Shown here in pieces: positions 11,044 to 17,865 of a stretch of 31,329 bases of DNA. Location of the stretch: assembly GCA_021802085.1 (NCBI GenBank), contig JAKAAZ010000006.1:1-31329 (forward strand), in the 5' to 3' direction. Each line of letters starts with the position of its first letter. Positions within the stretch are counted from its first letter, which is position 1. Under the pieces are notes generated by a model. The model saw nothing but the letters and a program-made list of their open reading frames with translations, did no database searches and was not told the origin of the DNA. Source of the DNA: Acidobacteriota bacterium. GTDB taxonomy: Bacteria > Acidobacteriota > Terriglobia > Terriglobales > Acidobacteriaceae. A program made the translations under genes and the position numbers.

Positions 11044-12327
11044 ATGGCTGAAATGGAAACGCTGCAGGAATCGAAACAGGAAAGCTCGGAGATCGGCCCG
11101 ACCGATCTTCTCTTGGCCATCCCCGCTCCCCCGAGCAGCGATACTCTCGCGGCCACGGTTGCCAAGCTGGAGGAAGCCTGCGGTCTGCTCTCGATGCCGT
11201 GCCGCCTGCTCCTCGCGCTGCCTGCCGAAACTTCCCAGGAGATCCCTGCGCCCCTGCCGGGAATGGAACCGAACCTCCCTGGGACGAGCGCGCTGCATTT
11301 TGTAAACTACCCGCTGCCTCCTCCCAATCCGGGCGCGATTCCCTGGATTCCGAACGCTGCCATGTATCGCGCCCTTTGCCAGCTCGCCCACAAGCTGAAT
11401 GCACGCGGATGTACCGTTCTTGGAACGGACCTGGGATGCAATCGAGACTCTCTTACTGCGGAAAAACTTACCCTGCTCATGGGCCCGGCGATCGAAGGAA
11501 ACTTCGATCTGGTGATGCCGCTCTACACCACCCAGCCATTGGACGACCTGCTCAATAAAAGCATTCTCTATCCGTTGACGCGAACCCTCTATGGACATCG
11601 AATCGAGAATCCTCTTGGCAACGAACTTCAACTATCGTCGAAAATGTTTCCGCCGCTTTCCGCCGGCGCATCTCAGGATTCCACCCGCGCACAAGGACGA
11701 TTGCCCTGGCTGGCAACCGTCGCCGCCAATCGAAATTTAAAAATCTGCCAGGTGCGCCTGGGCACGCGCCGCCCGTCCAGCTCCGACGGCATTGACCTGA
11801 GCGATGCGCTGGCGCAATTGGCGGGTCCTTTATTTCTCGATATGGAGGACAATGCGGCCTTCTGGCAACGCATTCGCGGCTCTCATGAAGTCCCCACCTT
11901 TGGCGCGGCGGAAACGCTCTCTGAACCAGCGGAGACGGTGGATGTCCGCCGCATGGTGGATGCATTCCAACTCGGAGAAAGCAATCTGCGCGACATCTGG
12001 TCCCTGATTCTTCCTCCCGTCACTTTGCTGGAGCTGAAGAAACTTTCCCGACTCTCGCCGGACGAATTTCATATGGAGGACGCTCTCTGGGCACGTATTG
12101 TGTATGATTTTGCGCTGGCCCACCGGCTGCGCAACATCCATCGCGCCCATCTCTTTGGCGCCCTGACACCGCTGTATCTGGGATGGGTAGCATCGTACGC
12201 CGTGGAAATCAACAAAAGCGGCATCGCCGCCGCGCAACAACGAATGGAACAACTCGCTCGCGCCTACGAATCGGAGAAGCCCTATCTCCTGTCTCGTTGG
12301 CGCTGGCCAGATCGCTTCCATCCGTAA
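11044..12327 (+). CDS. Glycosyltransferase-like protein (family 2 / mannosylglycerate-synthase-like fold), possibly degenerate
   Basis: About 427 residues, no signal peptide. The region about 125-200 (TDLGCNRDSLTAEKL, EGNFDLVMPLYTTQPLDDLL, ILYPLTRTLYGHRI) resembles the core of GT-A glycosyltransferases related to glucosyl-3-phosphoglycerate and mannosylglycerate synthases. The C-terminal WARIVYDFALAHRLRNI, LFGALTPLYLGWVASY segment matches their helical tail. The metal-binding DxD expected before this core reads GTD (Asp129), and the later GGDFG-like loop reads GNELQ, so catalysis or metal use may be altered. The position after glgE and treS suggests work on a sugar compound such as a compatible solute or glycan, but the sequence does not prove this. 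ATG 11044 has GGAGTGA nine bases upstream. The next gene starts 22 bases after the stop and is probably cotranscribed. Family assignment is from memory of motifs and is moderate. Confidence 0.6.
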   Translation: MAEMETLQESKQESSEIGPTDLLLAIPAPPSSDTLAATVAKLEEACGLLSMPCRLLLALPAETSQEIPAPLPGMEPNLPGTSALHFVNYPLPPPNPGAIPWIPNAAMYRALCQLAHKLNARGCTVLGTDLGCNRDSLTAEKLTLLMGPAIEGNFDLVMPLYTTQPLDDLLNKSILYPLTRTLYGHRIENPLGNELQLSSKMFPPLSAGASQDSTRAQGRLPWLATVAANRNLKICQVRLGTRRPSSSDGIDLSDALAQLAGPLFLDMEDNAAFWQRIRGSHEVPTFGAAETLSEPAETVDVRRMVDAFQLGESNLRDIWSLILPPVTLLELKKLSRLSPDEFHMEDALWARIVYDFALAHRLRNIHRAHLFGALTPLYLGWVASYAVEINKSGIAAAQQRMEQLARAYESEKPYLLSRWRWPDRFHP

Positions 12328-12349
12328 TGCGGTAGAACAGGAGTACGTC

Positions 12350-13048
12350 ATGTGGGAACAGGTACATCAGGCGCTGCGGGAATCCCTGCATCGGGCCGTG
12401 TTCAAGGTCGCCACTCTACTGCCAGGTGTCCTGGCGTTGGTCGTCGCGTTGCTGGTCTCCATCTTGATCGGATGGATTTTGGCGGCCATTCTGCGCCGCA
12501 TCCTGATCGCGCTGCGCTTCGATGCTCGCGTGGAACGTTCCGGTGTGGTCAATATTTCCGATTGGTCTTCCGCCAAAACACCCACATTCCTGGCAACCCG
12601 CATCGTCTTCTGGGCGACTGTGGTCGCCGGCCTGTTTGTCGGCATTGCGGCCCTCGATGCATCCCTGTCTTCCGGCCTGTCGGCCTACGTCGTCACGTAT
12701 ATTTCGAAGATCGTGGCCGCCGTGTTGCTGCTGATCGTCGGTGCCATCATCGCCCGCTTTCTTTCTCGCAGCGTTCTCATCAACGGCGTCAATATGAACG
12801 TGCAGCATGCGCGACTGCTCAGCCTCGGAGTGAAATGGCTGGTGCTGGTATTTACCGCGGCCATGGTCCTCGACCATCTGGGAATCGCGCGCGGCATCGT
12901 CGATCTTGGCTTTGGCATCCTGTTTGGAGGGATTGTGCTGGCGCTGGCATTGGCCGTCGGCCTGGGCTCGCGCGACCTGGTCAGCCGCTCGCTGGAACGG
13001 GACCGACACAAAACACCGCCGGACGAGGACGTGGTTCGACACTTCTGA
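12350..13048 (+). CDS. MscS-like / conserved TM-helix membrane protein lacking the cytoplasmic beta domain
   Basis: An integral inner-membrane protein of 232 residues with about five hydrophobic helices: LLPGVLALVVALLVSILIGW, then helices near residues 85-105, 120-140, 160-175 and 185-205. The last stretch, FGGIVLALALAVGLGSRDLV, recalls the pore-lining TM3 of small-conductance mechanosensitive channels and of CmpX-type TM-helix proteins. The protein ends about 20 residues later in a charged tail (RDRHKTPPDEDVVRHF), so the MscS beta domain and vestibule are absent. ATG 12350 has AGGAG six bases upstream and lies 22 bases after the glycosyltransferase-like gene, so the two are likely an operon. 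A role in osmotic release or membrane sensing is an inference from the helices and from the glucan and transporter genes around it. Confidence 0.7.
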   Translation: MWEQVHQALRESLHRAVFKVATLLPGVLALVVALLVSILIGWILAAILRRILIALRFDARVERSGVVNISDWSSAKTPTFLATRIVFWATVVAGLFVGIAALDASLSSGLSAYVVTYISKIVAAVLLLIVGAIIARFLSRSVLINGVNMNVQHARLLSLGVKWLVLVFTAAMVLDHLGIARGIVDLGFGILFGGIVLALALAVGLGSRDLVSRSLERDRHKTPPDEDVVRHF

Positions 13049-13082
13049 CAAACGCATGATCTCGCCCGTCGCGGTAAAAACA

Positions 13083-13130
13083 ACCCTGGGTGCCCCGCAT
13101 CTACCCGCGTTCTTTGCGGGGAGATGTGGG
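13083..13130. repeat. REP-like palindromic element, copy 2
   Basis: ACCCTGGGTGCCCC (13083-13096) leads into a 15-position stem, CCCGCATCTACCCGC (13094-13108) against GCGGGGAGATGTGGG (13116-13130), with one mismatch, one G-U pair and a 7-base loop. The head is the same as in the element at 4251-4287 while the stem sequence differs. It starts about 35 bases after the stop of the MscS-like gene and could also act as its 3' hairpin. Confidence 0.6.
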
Positions 13131-13240
13131 AGGAATCAACGTAGCATCACCGCTCATCCGTGGGCCGCGACCTATAGCTAGCAGCTACAGTATTCATCAA
13201 GCTTCACAGCAAGTGCTGCATGTACCATGAATCGACTGCT

Positions 13241-15133
13241 ATGAAATTCCTGGACACATTGCTGGGCCGGCCGCTTGCTTCCTGGGAAGATCGCGCGGAA
13301 AAAATTGGCGCGTCCAAGGGCATTCCCATCTTCGGCCTCGACGCACTCAGTTCCGCGGCGTACGGCCCGGAAGCCGCCATGACGCTGCTGATCCCACTGG
13401 GGATGGCAGGCGTGCATTTCGTGCTGCCGATTACCGCGGCCATCCTGGCGCTGCTCACAATCCTCTATTTCTCCTACCGCCAGACGATTGCCGCCTATCC
13501 CAACGGCGGCGGCTCCTACACGGTTGCCGGTGAAAATCTCGGCCCCCTCGCGGGCCTGCTCGCAGGCTCGGCGCTCATGGTCGACTACATTCTCGAAGTT
13601 GCGGTTGGCATCTCGGCCGGCGTCGGCGCGCTGGTCTCCGCTCTGCCAAAACTTCAGCCCCATACGCTCAGCCTGTGCCTGGCGATTCTCGCCATCCTCA
13701 CCCTAATGAACCTCCGCGGCGCGCGGTCCTCCGGCGCGGCCTTCATGGCTCCCACCTATTTGTTCATCGCCTGCCTGCTGGCGGTCATCGCCTGGGGCGC
13801 GGCTAAGGTGATCCTCTCCGGCAGCCATCCGCATCCGATCGTCGCTCCGCCGCAACTGGGCCATGCGACTGCCGTCTTCAGCATCTGGCTCCTGTTGAAA
13901 GCTTTTTCCAGCGGCTGCACCGCCATGACCGGTGTCGAGGCCGTCAGCAATGGCGTGGGCGCGTTCAAGGAGCCGCACCAGAAATCCGCCCAACTCACTT
14001 TGACCATCATCATTGCGCTGCTTGGCGTTTTACTGCTCGGGATCGCCTTCCTCGCGCCCGCCTACCACATCGCCGCGACCGATCCCACCGGTCCGGCATA
14101 CCAAAGCGTCCTGTCCCAGCTCATCGCAGCCGTCAGCGGACGCGGCATTTTTTATTATGTGTCGATCGCTTCCATCCTGCTGGTGCTGGCCCTTTCCGCC
14201 AACACCGGCTTCGCGGATTTTCCGCGTCTCTGCCACAACGTCGCGAGAGATCGCTATCTTCCCTTCGCCTTTACTCTTCGCGGACGGCGTCTTGTCTATT
14301 CAAGCGGCGTCTACGTGCTGGCGTTCTGCGCGGCTCTGCTCTTGATCCTGTTTCGCGGCGTCACCGACCGGCTGATTCCGCTGTTCGCCATCGGCGCTTT
14401 CCTCGCCTTCACTCTGTCCCAGGCTGGGATGGTTCAGCATTGGCGTCGCAAGCGCGGCCGCGGCTGGCAATTCAACATGGCCGTCAACGGAATCGGCGCG
14501 GTCGCCACCGGAATTACCGTCTGCATCGTGCTGGTCACAAAGTTCATGTCTGGAGCATGGATCACCGCGCTCGTCATTCCCTTCATCATTCTGTTGATGC
14601 TGGCCATTCATCATCACTATCTCTGGGTGGGTCGTCAGATCGCGGCAAAAGAATCGCTCGATACCAGTAAGCTCAGTCAGCCGATCGTCATCCTGCCGAT
14701 TCCAGGATGGAATCGCGTCACCGCCAAAGCGCTTCGCTTCGCCCTGTCGATTTCGACGGAAGTCTATTGCATCCACGTGAAAAATGATGAAGGCGAGGAA
14801 CCGCTGGCTCCGCTCTGGAAAAAGAACGTCACTGACCCACTACAGCAGGCAGGTGAACCGCAACCGAAACTTATCCAACTCGAGTCCCCAACACGGCGCG
14901 TCCTCGGGCCCATCGTCGATCAAGTGGATGAGTTGGAGAAACAAAATCCAACCCGCCATCTGCTGGTTCTGCTCCCGGAACTGATTGAAAGCCGATGGTA
15001 CTATTATGTGTTGCACAATCAGAGAGCGACCCTGCTGAAAACCATGTTGTATCTCCGGGGAGGGCAACAAACCGTGGTTGCCAACGTTCCCTGGCATCTC
15101 GAACCGCACGACCCTTCCGCATCCAACAATTAG
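13241..15133 (+). CDS. APC-superfamily transporter, KimA-like (potassium or amino acid)
   Basis: An inner-membrane carrier of about 630 residues: some twelve helices in the first 460 residues, then a soluble C-terminal domain of about 150 residues. LDALSSAAYG, FSYRQTIAAYPNGGGSYTVA, VDYILEVAVGISAG and TGVEAVSNGV align with the Bacillus KimA potassium importer. From memory of KimA, Asp36, Tyr43, Asp117, Thr230 and Glu233 correspond here to Asp34, Tyr41, Asp115, Thr230 and Glu233. KimA Thr121 and Ser125, also near the ion path, correspond to Glu119 and Gly123, so the substrate may differ. ATG 13241 gives the MKFLDTLLGRPLAS start seen in relatives; ATG 13220 is an in-frame alternative and neither has a clear ribosome site. 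No c-di-AMP riboswitch was recognised upstream. Potassium or amino acid transport both remain possible. Confidence 0.8.
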   Translation: MKFLDTLLGRPLASWEDRAEKIGASKGIPIFGLDALSSAAYGPEAAMTLLIPLGMAGVHFVLPITAAILALLTILYFSYRQTIAAYPNGGGSYTVAGENLGPLAGLLAGSALMVDYILEVAVGISAGVGALVSALPKLQPHTLSLCLAILAILTLMNLRGARSSGAAFMAPTYLFIACLLAVIAWGAAKVILSGSHPHPIVAPPQLGHATAVFSIWLLLKAFSSGCTAMTGVEAVSNGVGAFKEPHQKSAQLTLTIIIALLGVLLLGIAFLAPAYHIAATDPTGPAYQSVLSQLIAAVSGRGIFYYVSIASILLVLALSANTGFADFPRLCHNVARDRYLPFAFTLRGRRLVYSSGVYVLAFCAALLLILFRGVTDRLIPLFAIGAFLAFTLSQAGMVQHWRRKRGRGWQFNMAVNGIGAVATGITVCIVLVTKFMSGAWITALVIPFIILLMLAIHHHYLWVGRQIAAKESLDTSKLSQPIVILPIPGWNRVTAKALRFALSISTEVYCIHVKNDEGEEPLAPLWKKNVTDPLQQAGEPQPKLIQLESPTRRVLGPIVDQVDELEKQNPTRHLLVLLPELIESRWYYYVLHNQRATLLKTMLYLRGGQQTVVANVPWHLEPHDPSASNN

Positions 15134-15169
15134 CTCGATGTCCACGGCGGGCACCCCTCGATAAGGTCG

Positions 15170-15187
15170 AAGGCTACCAAGCCTTTT
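15170..15187 (+). terminator. Weak hairpin with short T-run after KimA-like gene
   Basis: AAGGCT (15170-15175) pairs with AGCCTT (15180-15185) around ACCA and runs into TTTT (15184-15187), 37 bases after the stop codon. The stem is short, so its strength as a terminator is doubtful. Confidence 0.35.
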
Positions 15188-15440
15188 CTGCACCTCTTTG
15201 GCTATGCGGAGCGTGCCCTCCTGCGACCAAGTGGGACCAGGTTAGGATGCTGGAGTCTGAGCGGTCATTGTTGCCCGTAGAAAGAGCGATGATGCAAAGA
15301 GCGGCGAGGCTTGGCGACACGCGACTGGTCAAACGAGACAGAACGGTCACGGCTTACTCCGTACGCGGAAGAATTTCTACTTCGGCAAAAATACGCCAAG
15401 CAGGGAATGGAATAGAGTCAACCTTTTCCACACACCTGGG

Positions 15441-15659
15441 ATGTCCGACAAGCCATCCCGCAAGGCTGCCGATCGGGACGTCGATCGGGAAATGCTCCTT
15501 CCCAGGATGTGCGTCAAGCTCACGCCTGTGGCCAGTGTGTTCTGCTCCTGCTGCGATACTCTCGATGGGGATTCGCCAGGAACCACCGCAGCCATGGTCC
15601 GCGCCAACATGCTGTACGAGGGCGGAAACAAGCCGTTCGTGCCGGCGTGCGGGCAATAA
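15441..15659 (+). CDS. Possible small cysteine-containing protein, unrecognised
   Basis: A 72-codon frame with ATG at 15441. The N-terminal third is charged (MSDKPSRKAADRDVDREMLL), followed by MCVKLTPVASVFCSCCDTL and a C-terminal YEGGNKPFVPACGQ. Five cysteines, one as CSCC, could bind metal. There is no clear ribosome site and no known family. The stop codon lies in the loop of a perfect 10-bp inverted repeat. It is the most gene-like frame in this stretch, but it could be chance. Confidence 0.28.
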   Translation: MSDKPSRKAADRDVDREMLLPRMCVKLTPVASVFCSCCDTLDGDSPGTTAAMVRANMLYEGGNKPFVPACGQ

Positions 15660-15672
15660 AATCGCACGCCGG
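15642..15672. terminator. Perfect 10-bp inverted repeat around a stop codon
   Basis: CCGGCGTGCG (15642-15651) and CGCACGCCGG (15663-15672) pair perfectly around an 11-base AT-rich loop (GGCAATAAAAT) that contains the TAA of the short frame ending at 15659. There is no T-run on either side, so it is a terminator candidate only by structure. Confidence 0.4.
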
Positions 15673-15829
15673 GCGAGCGCTCGCGTCTGGAAATGATCTC
15701 CGCCGCTTCTTCCGCATGCAAGCTATCTGCTAGAGTTCCGGCGCTCAGGATACCCGTCTCGCGCGCACACCCGTCGTCTATGTAAAGTCCAAGACCACAG
15801 AACCCTACTGGTATGACGCACTCGCCCCG

Positions 15830-16042
15830 CTAACGACCGCCGCCGACAAACTGCACGACCTCCAACCGGTCGCCATGTTGCAAGCTAACCTGATCCCAGT
15901 TCACGCGCGGAACAATCTCGCCGTTGCGTTCAATCGCAACACGGTCGGATTTCAATTGGAGCAGTTCGACGAGATGGCGAAGTCCTGGGTCGGAGTCCAA
16001 TTCTGGAAATTCACGATCGCGTCCATTGATGGACAATTTCAT
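15830..16042 (-). CDS. thiS: Sulfur carrier protein ThiS (ubiquitin-like)
   Basis: A small beta-grasp sulfur carrier for thiamine thiazole synthesis, 70 residues. It is recognised by VAIERNGEIVPR (the NGEIV loop), then the HGDRLEVVQFVGGG end. The carrier normally ends in Gly-Gly, which is adenylated by ThiF and thiocarboxylated. Here an extra Arg follows GGG before TAG (15832-15830), which would block activation unless removed. ATG 16042 fits the family length; the longer frame upstream overlaps the hypothetical gene that ends 34 bases before it and has no similarity. The two - strand genes are probably cotranscribed. Neither thiG nor thiF is present in the window, so ThiS is separated from its partners. 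The ribosome site is poor. Confidence 0.82.
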   Translation of the reverse strand: MKLSINGRDREFPELDSDPGLRHLVELLQLKSDRVAIERNGEIVPRVNWDQVSLQHGDRLEVVQFVGGGR

Positions 16043-16076
16043 TCGCTGGGCAGTGTCCCTGTTCTTCCCGGCTGCT

Positions 16077-16580
16077 TTACCGGGACGACGACAAGGGTAC
16101 CACGGAAACAGGCTTGGATTCGCTGCCGGGCCGGTGACGGGTTGTACGCACGGCACTGCGACGGAACAAGGCGTTCCACAGACGGTGCATCCTCGGTTCT
16201 TCCAGCGGCAAGGACTGGAGGATTTGCCACCGAAGCGAGATGAGAATCTGAAGCGCCTCCGTGGAGGACCCTCCCACATTAATGATTTCATCCTCATCGC
16301 CTTCGTGCAGATAGCAATCGTTCAGATAATCCACGGCATGGCCGATCATCTCAAGCGCCCGCCCCTGTTCCCGCGTCATGATTCTCCGCAGGTTTTGGCG
16401 CGCCGGTTTGTCCGCGAGTGCAATTGGGATAACTGCTATGGGGGCAACAGCGGGCTCCGCCAGAAAAGGCATGGTCTTGTCCGTATCTTCGGGCCCAGGT
16501 AATTCGCTAGTCCCGCAGATCTCCGGAACGCGTTTTGGACCGGTCTGCTGGTTTGTGTCGACACTGGGGTGAGTCGCCAT
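16077..16580 (-). CDS. Conserved-looking hypothetical protein upstream of thiS
   Basis: 167 residues from ATG 16580, which has GAGAGGA about seven bases upstream; ATGs further up lack this. The first 60 residues are Pro- and Ala-rich and probably disordered. The middle (about 68-135) looks folded and helical: RRIMTREQGRALEMIGHAVD, YLNDCYLHEGDEDEI, ALQILISLRWQILQSLP. The C-terminus is basic. No enzyme motif, membrane helix or signal peptide is visible. I have an impression of similar short proteins in acidobacteria with an EQGRALE-GHAI-YL-EY-HEG pattern, but no named family. It lies just upstream of thiS on the same strand, divergent from the nuo operon. Function unknown. Confidence 0.65.
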   Translation of the reverse strand: MATHPSVDTNQQTGPKRVPEICGTSELPGPEDTDKTMPFLAEPAVAPIAVIPIALADKPARQNLRRIMTREQGRALEMIGHAVDYLNDCYLHEGDEDEIINVGGSSTEALQILISLRWQILQSLPLEEPRMHRLWNALFRRSAVRTTRHRPGSESKPVSVVPLSSSR

Positions 16581-16862
16581 GGGAGTATCCTCTCTTCCCT
16601 CTAATAGTGACGTTTTCCAAGGACAGGATGTACAGGAAAACAAGCCCCTGCACTTTGTAAGCATCAAATTGGAACGACGCTCCAGAATGGAAATTGAAAC
16701 CGTTACTAAAGTTTTTATTGGCCCTGGAGCAATCCTCCCTTAGGTGGACTGCGCGCTATACTTATGCCGCGCCTCGGCGCTCTCGTCGCCAGCTGCCTTC
16801 TCAGGCCGGCGATCGGCTAGACTTTTCATGCGATTCCATCTCACTCGGTTTTGCCCCGCGGC
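16581..16862. other. Divergent control region between thiS operon and nuo operon
   Basis: About 350 bases (16581-16929) separate the two divergent transcripts. Besides the promoter listed for nuoA, it contains a 7-bp inverted repeat GTTTTCC/GGAAAAC (16612-16618 and 16635-16641), with ACAGGA repeated inside. No gene is seen. Confidence 0.4.
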
Positions 16863-16892
16863 TTGACAGTCCTGCCGTTTGAACCTTACAGT
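16863..16892 (+). promoter_or_regulatory. Predicted sigma-70-like promoter of the nuo operon
   Basis: A perfect -35 box TTGACA (16863-16868) is followed after 18 bases by TACAGT (16887-16892), a 4/6 match to TATAAT. Transcription would start near 16899 and give a leader of about 30 bases before the nuoA ATG. Confidence 0.5.
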
Positions 16893-16929
16893 CGAGCTAT
16901 AGGCGGCGACGGAGTATTGTTGTGCGTCA

Positions 16930-17352
16930 ATGACTGCGGCCCTCATGCAAACTCCCAATTATTTCTGGAATTACCTGCCGTTGCTGCTTCAAATCCTGGC
17001 CGCTGTCGGGCTTTCATGCATCATCGTCGCTGCTTCCTGGCTGATCGGACGCCACCGGCCCGGAAAAGTGAAACTGTCGACCTATGAGTGCGGCATGGTT
17101 CCGCAAGGAGACGCGCGCGGACGCTTTTCCGTGCGTTTCTATATGGTGGCAATGCTTTTTATCTTGTTCGATGTGGAAGCCGTGTTCATGTTTCCCTGGG
17201 CGGTCATTTATCGCAGGCTGCCGGCGATTACCGGCTCCCATTTCTTCGGCTTCTGGGAAATGCTGGTGTACATCGGCTTTGTACTCGTCGGCTTCTTCTA
17301 TATCTGGAAAAAGGGCATTCTCGAATGGTCCAAAGACCAGGCAGACCTCTAA
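16930..17352 (+). CDS. nuoA: NADH-quinone oxidoreductase subunit A
   Basis: A small membrane subunit of complex I near the quinone chamber, 140 residues with three transmembrane helices (about 16-38, 72-95 and 105-128). The invariant loop KLSTYECGMVPQGDARGRFS and the helix FILFDVEAVFMFPWAVIY with its Asp-Val-Glu are typical. It opens the nuo operon and lies 12 bases before nuoC. In most bacteria nuoB would come next, but here it does not. ATG 16930 was kept; ATG 16945 is also possible, and neither has a strong ribosome site. Confidence 0.96.
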   Translation: MTAALMQTPNYFWNYLPLLLQILAAVGLSCIIVAASWLIGRHRPGKVKLSTYECGMVPQGDARGRFSVRFYMVAMLFILFDVEAVFMFPWAVIYRRLPAITGSHFFGFWEMLVYIGFVLVGFFYIWKKGILEWSKDQADL

Positions 17353-17364
17353 GGCACGGGATTT

Positions 17365-17865
17365 GTGACAGACGCTGGAGAAAATCAGAGTAAGGATGCA
17401 GTTCTCGCGGCCCACCCCGACCATCGGGCGATCGCAGCCCTGACGCAACAGTTGCCTGATGCCATCCAGAATGCAAAATACGATCGCGGAGAATTGACTC
17501 TGACCATCGCCCGCGAAGCGATTATTTCCTCATGTCGCACTGTGCAGGCCGCCGGATATAACTTTCTTGTCGATGTCACCGGCGTCGATTGGTATCCGAA
17601 TCAGCCCCGATTTCAGATCTCCTATCACATTCTGTCGCACACGCTGAAGCAGCGCATCCGGTTCGCGGTTTTTGTGGACGAGGGCGATCCTTCCGTAGAC
17701 AGCATCACATCGGTATGGCCGGCGGCGAATTTCTATGAGCGAGAGGTTTTCGATTTGTTTGGCGTCCGCTTTGGCGGCCATCCCAAACTGCGCCGCCTAC
17801 TGATGCCGGAAGACTATCGAGGCAATCCACTTCGCAAAGACTTCCCGGTGGAGGGCTATCGCTGA
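17365..17865 (+). CDS. nuoC: NADH-quinone oxidoreductase subunit C
   Basis: A peripheral-arm subunit, the 30-kDa homologue, that packs against NuoD. It has 166 residues from a GTG start. The family blocks are present: DVTGVDWYP, SVWPAANFYEREVFDLFGV (the complex I 30-kDa signature region) and the C-terminal RLLMPEDYRGNPLRKDFP. It is a stand-alone protein, not the NuoCD fusion found in E. coli. Its stop overlaps the nuoD start (TGATG), so translation is coupled. Confidence 0.96.
   Translation: MTDAGENQSKDAVLAAHPDHRAIAALTQQLPDAIQNAKYDRGELTLTIAREAIISSCRTVQAAGYNFLVDVTGVDWYPNQPRFQISYHILSHTLKQRIRFAVFVDEGDPSVDSITSVWPAANFYEREVFDLFGVRFGGHPKLRRLLMPEDYRGNPLRKDFPVEGYR

Larger units (their letters stand above)
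15188..15829. other. Gene-poor stretch between KimA-like gene and thiS
   Basis: Nothing with clear family similarity. It holds one possible short gene (15441-15659) and a perfect inverted repeat (15642-15672). A + strand frame around 15750-15880 reads TPVVYVKSKTTEPYWYDALA and looks protein-like, but it has no start codon and runs into the thiS gene of the opposite strand. It may be debris. thiG, the usual partner downstream of thiS, is not here. Confidence 0.4.

Noticed and set aside
12352..13059. 235-codon + strand frame overlapping the MscS-like gene
   Set aside because: It is out of frame with a clear membrane protein that has its own ribosome site; its Arg/His-rich composition is typical of a shadow frame.
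13131..13240. c-di-AMP (ydaO-type) riboswitch before the KimA-like gene
   Set aside because: Less than 200 bases of leader are available, partly filled by the repeat, and no conserved riboswitch core was seen.
15145..15165. Third REP-like head (GGGTGCCC on the - strand, near 15150)
   Set aside because: Only eight bases match and no hairpin follows in the expected position.
15750..15880. Protein-like + strand stretch TPVVYVKSKTTEPYWYDALA
   Set aside because: It recalls sugar-binding proteins only faintly, has no start codon and overlaps thiS on the other strand.
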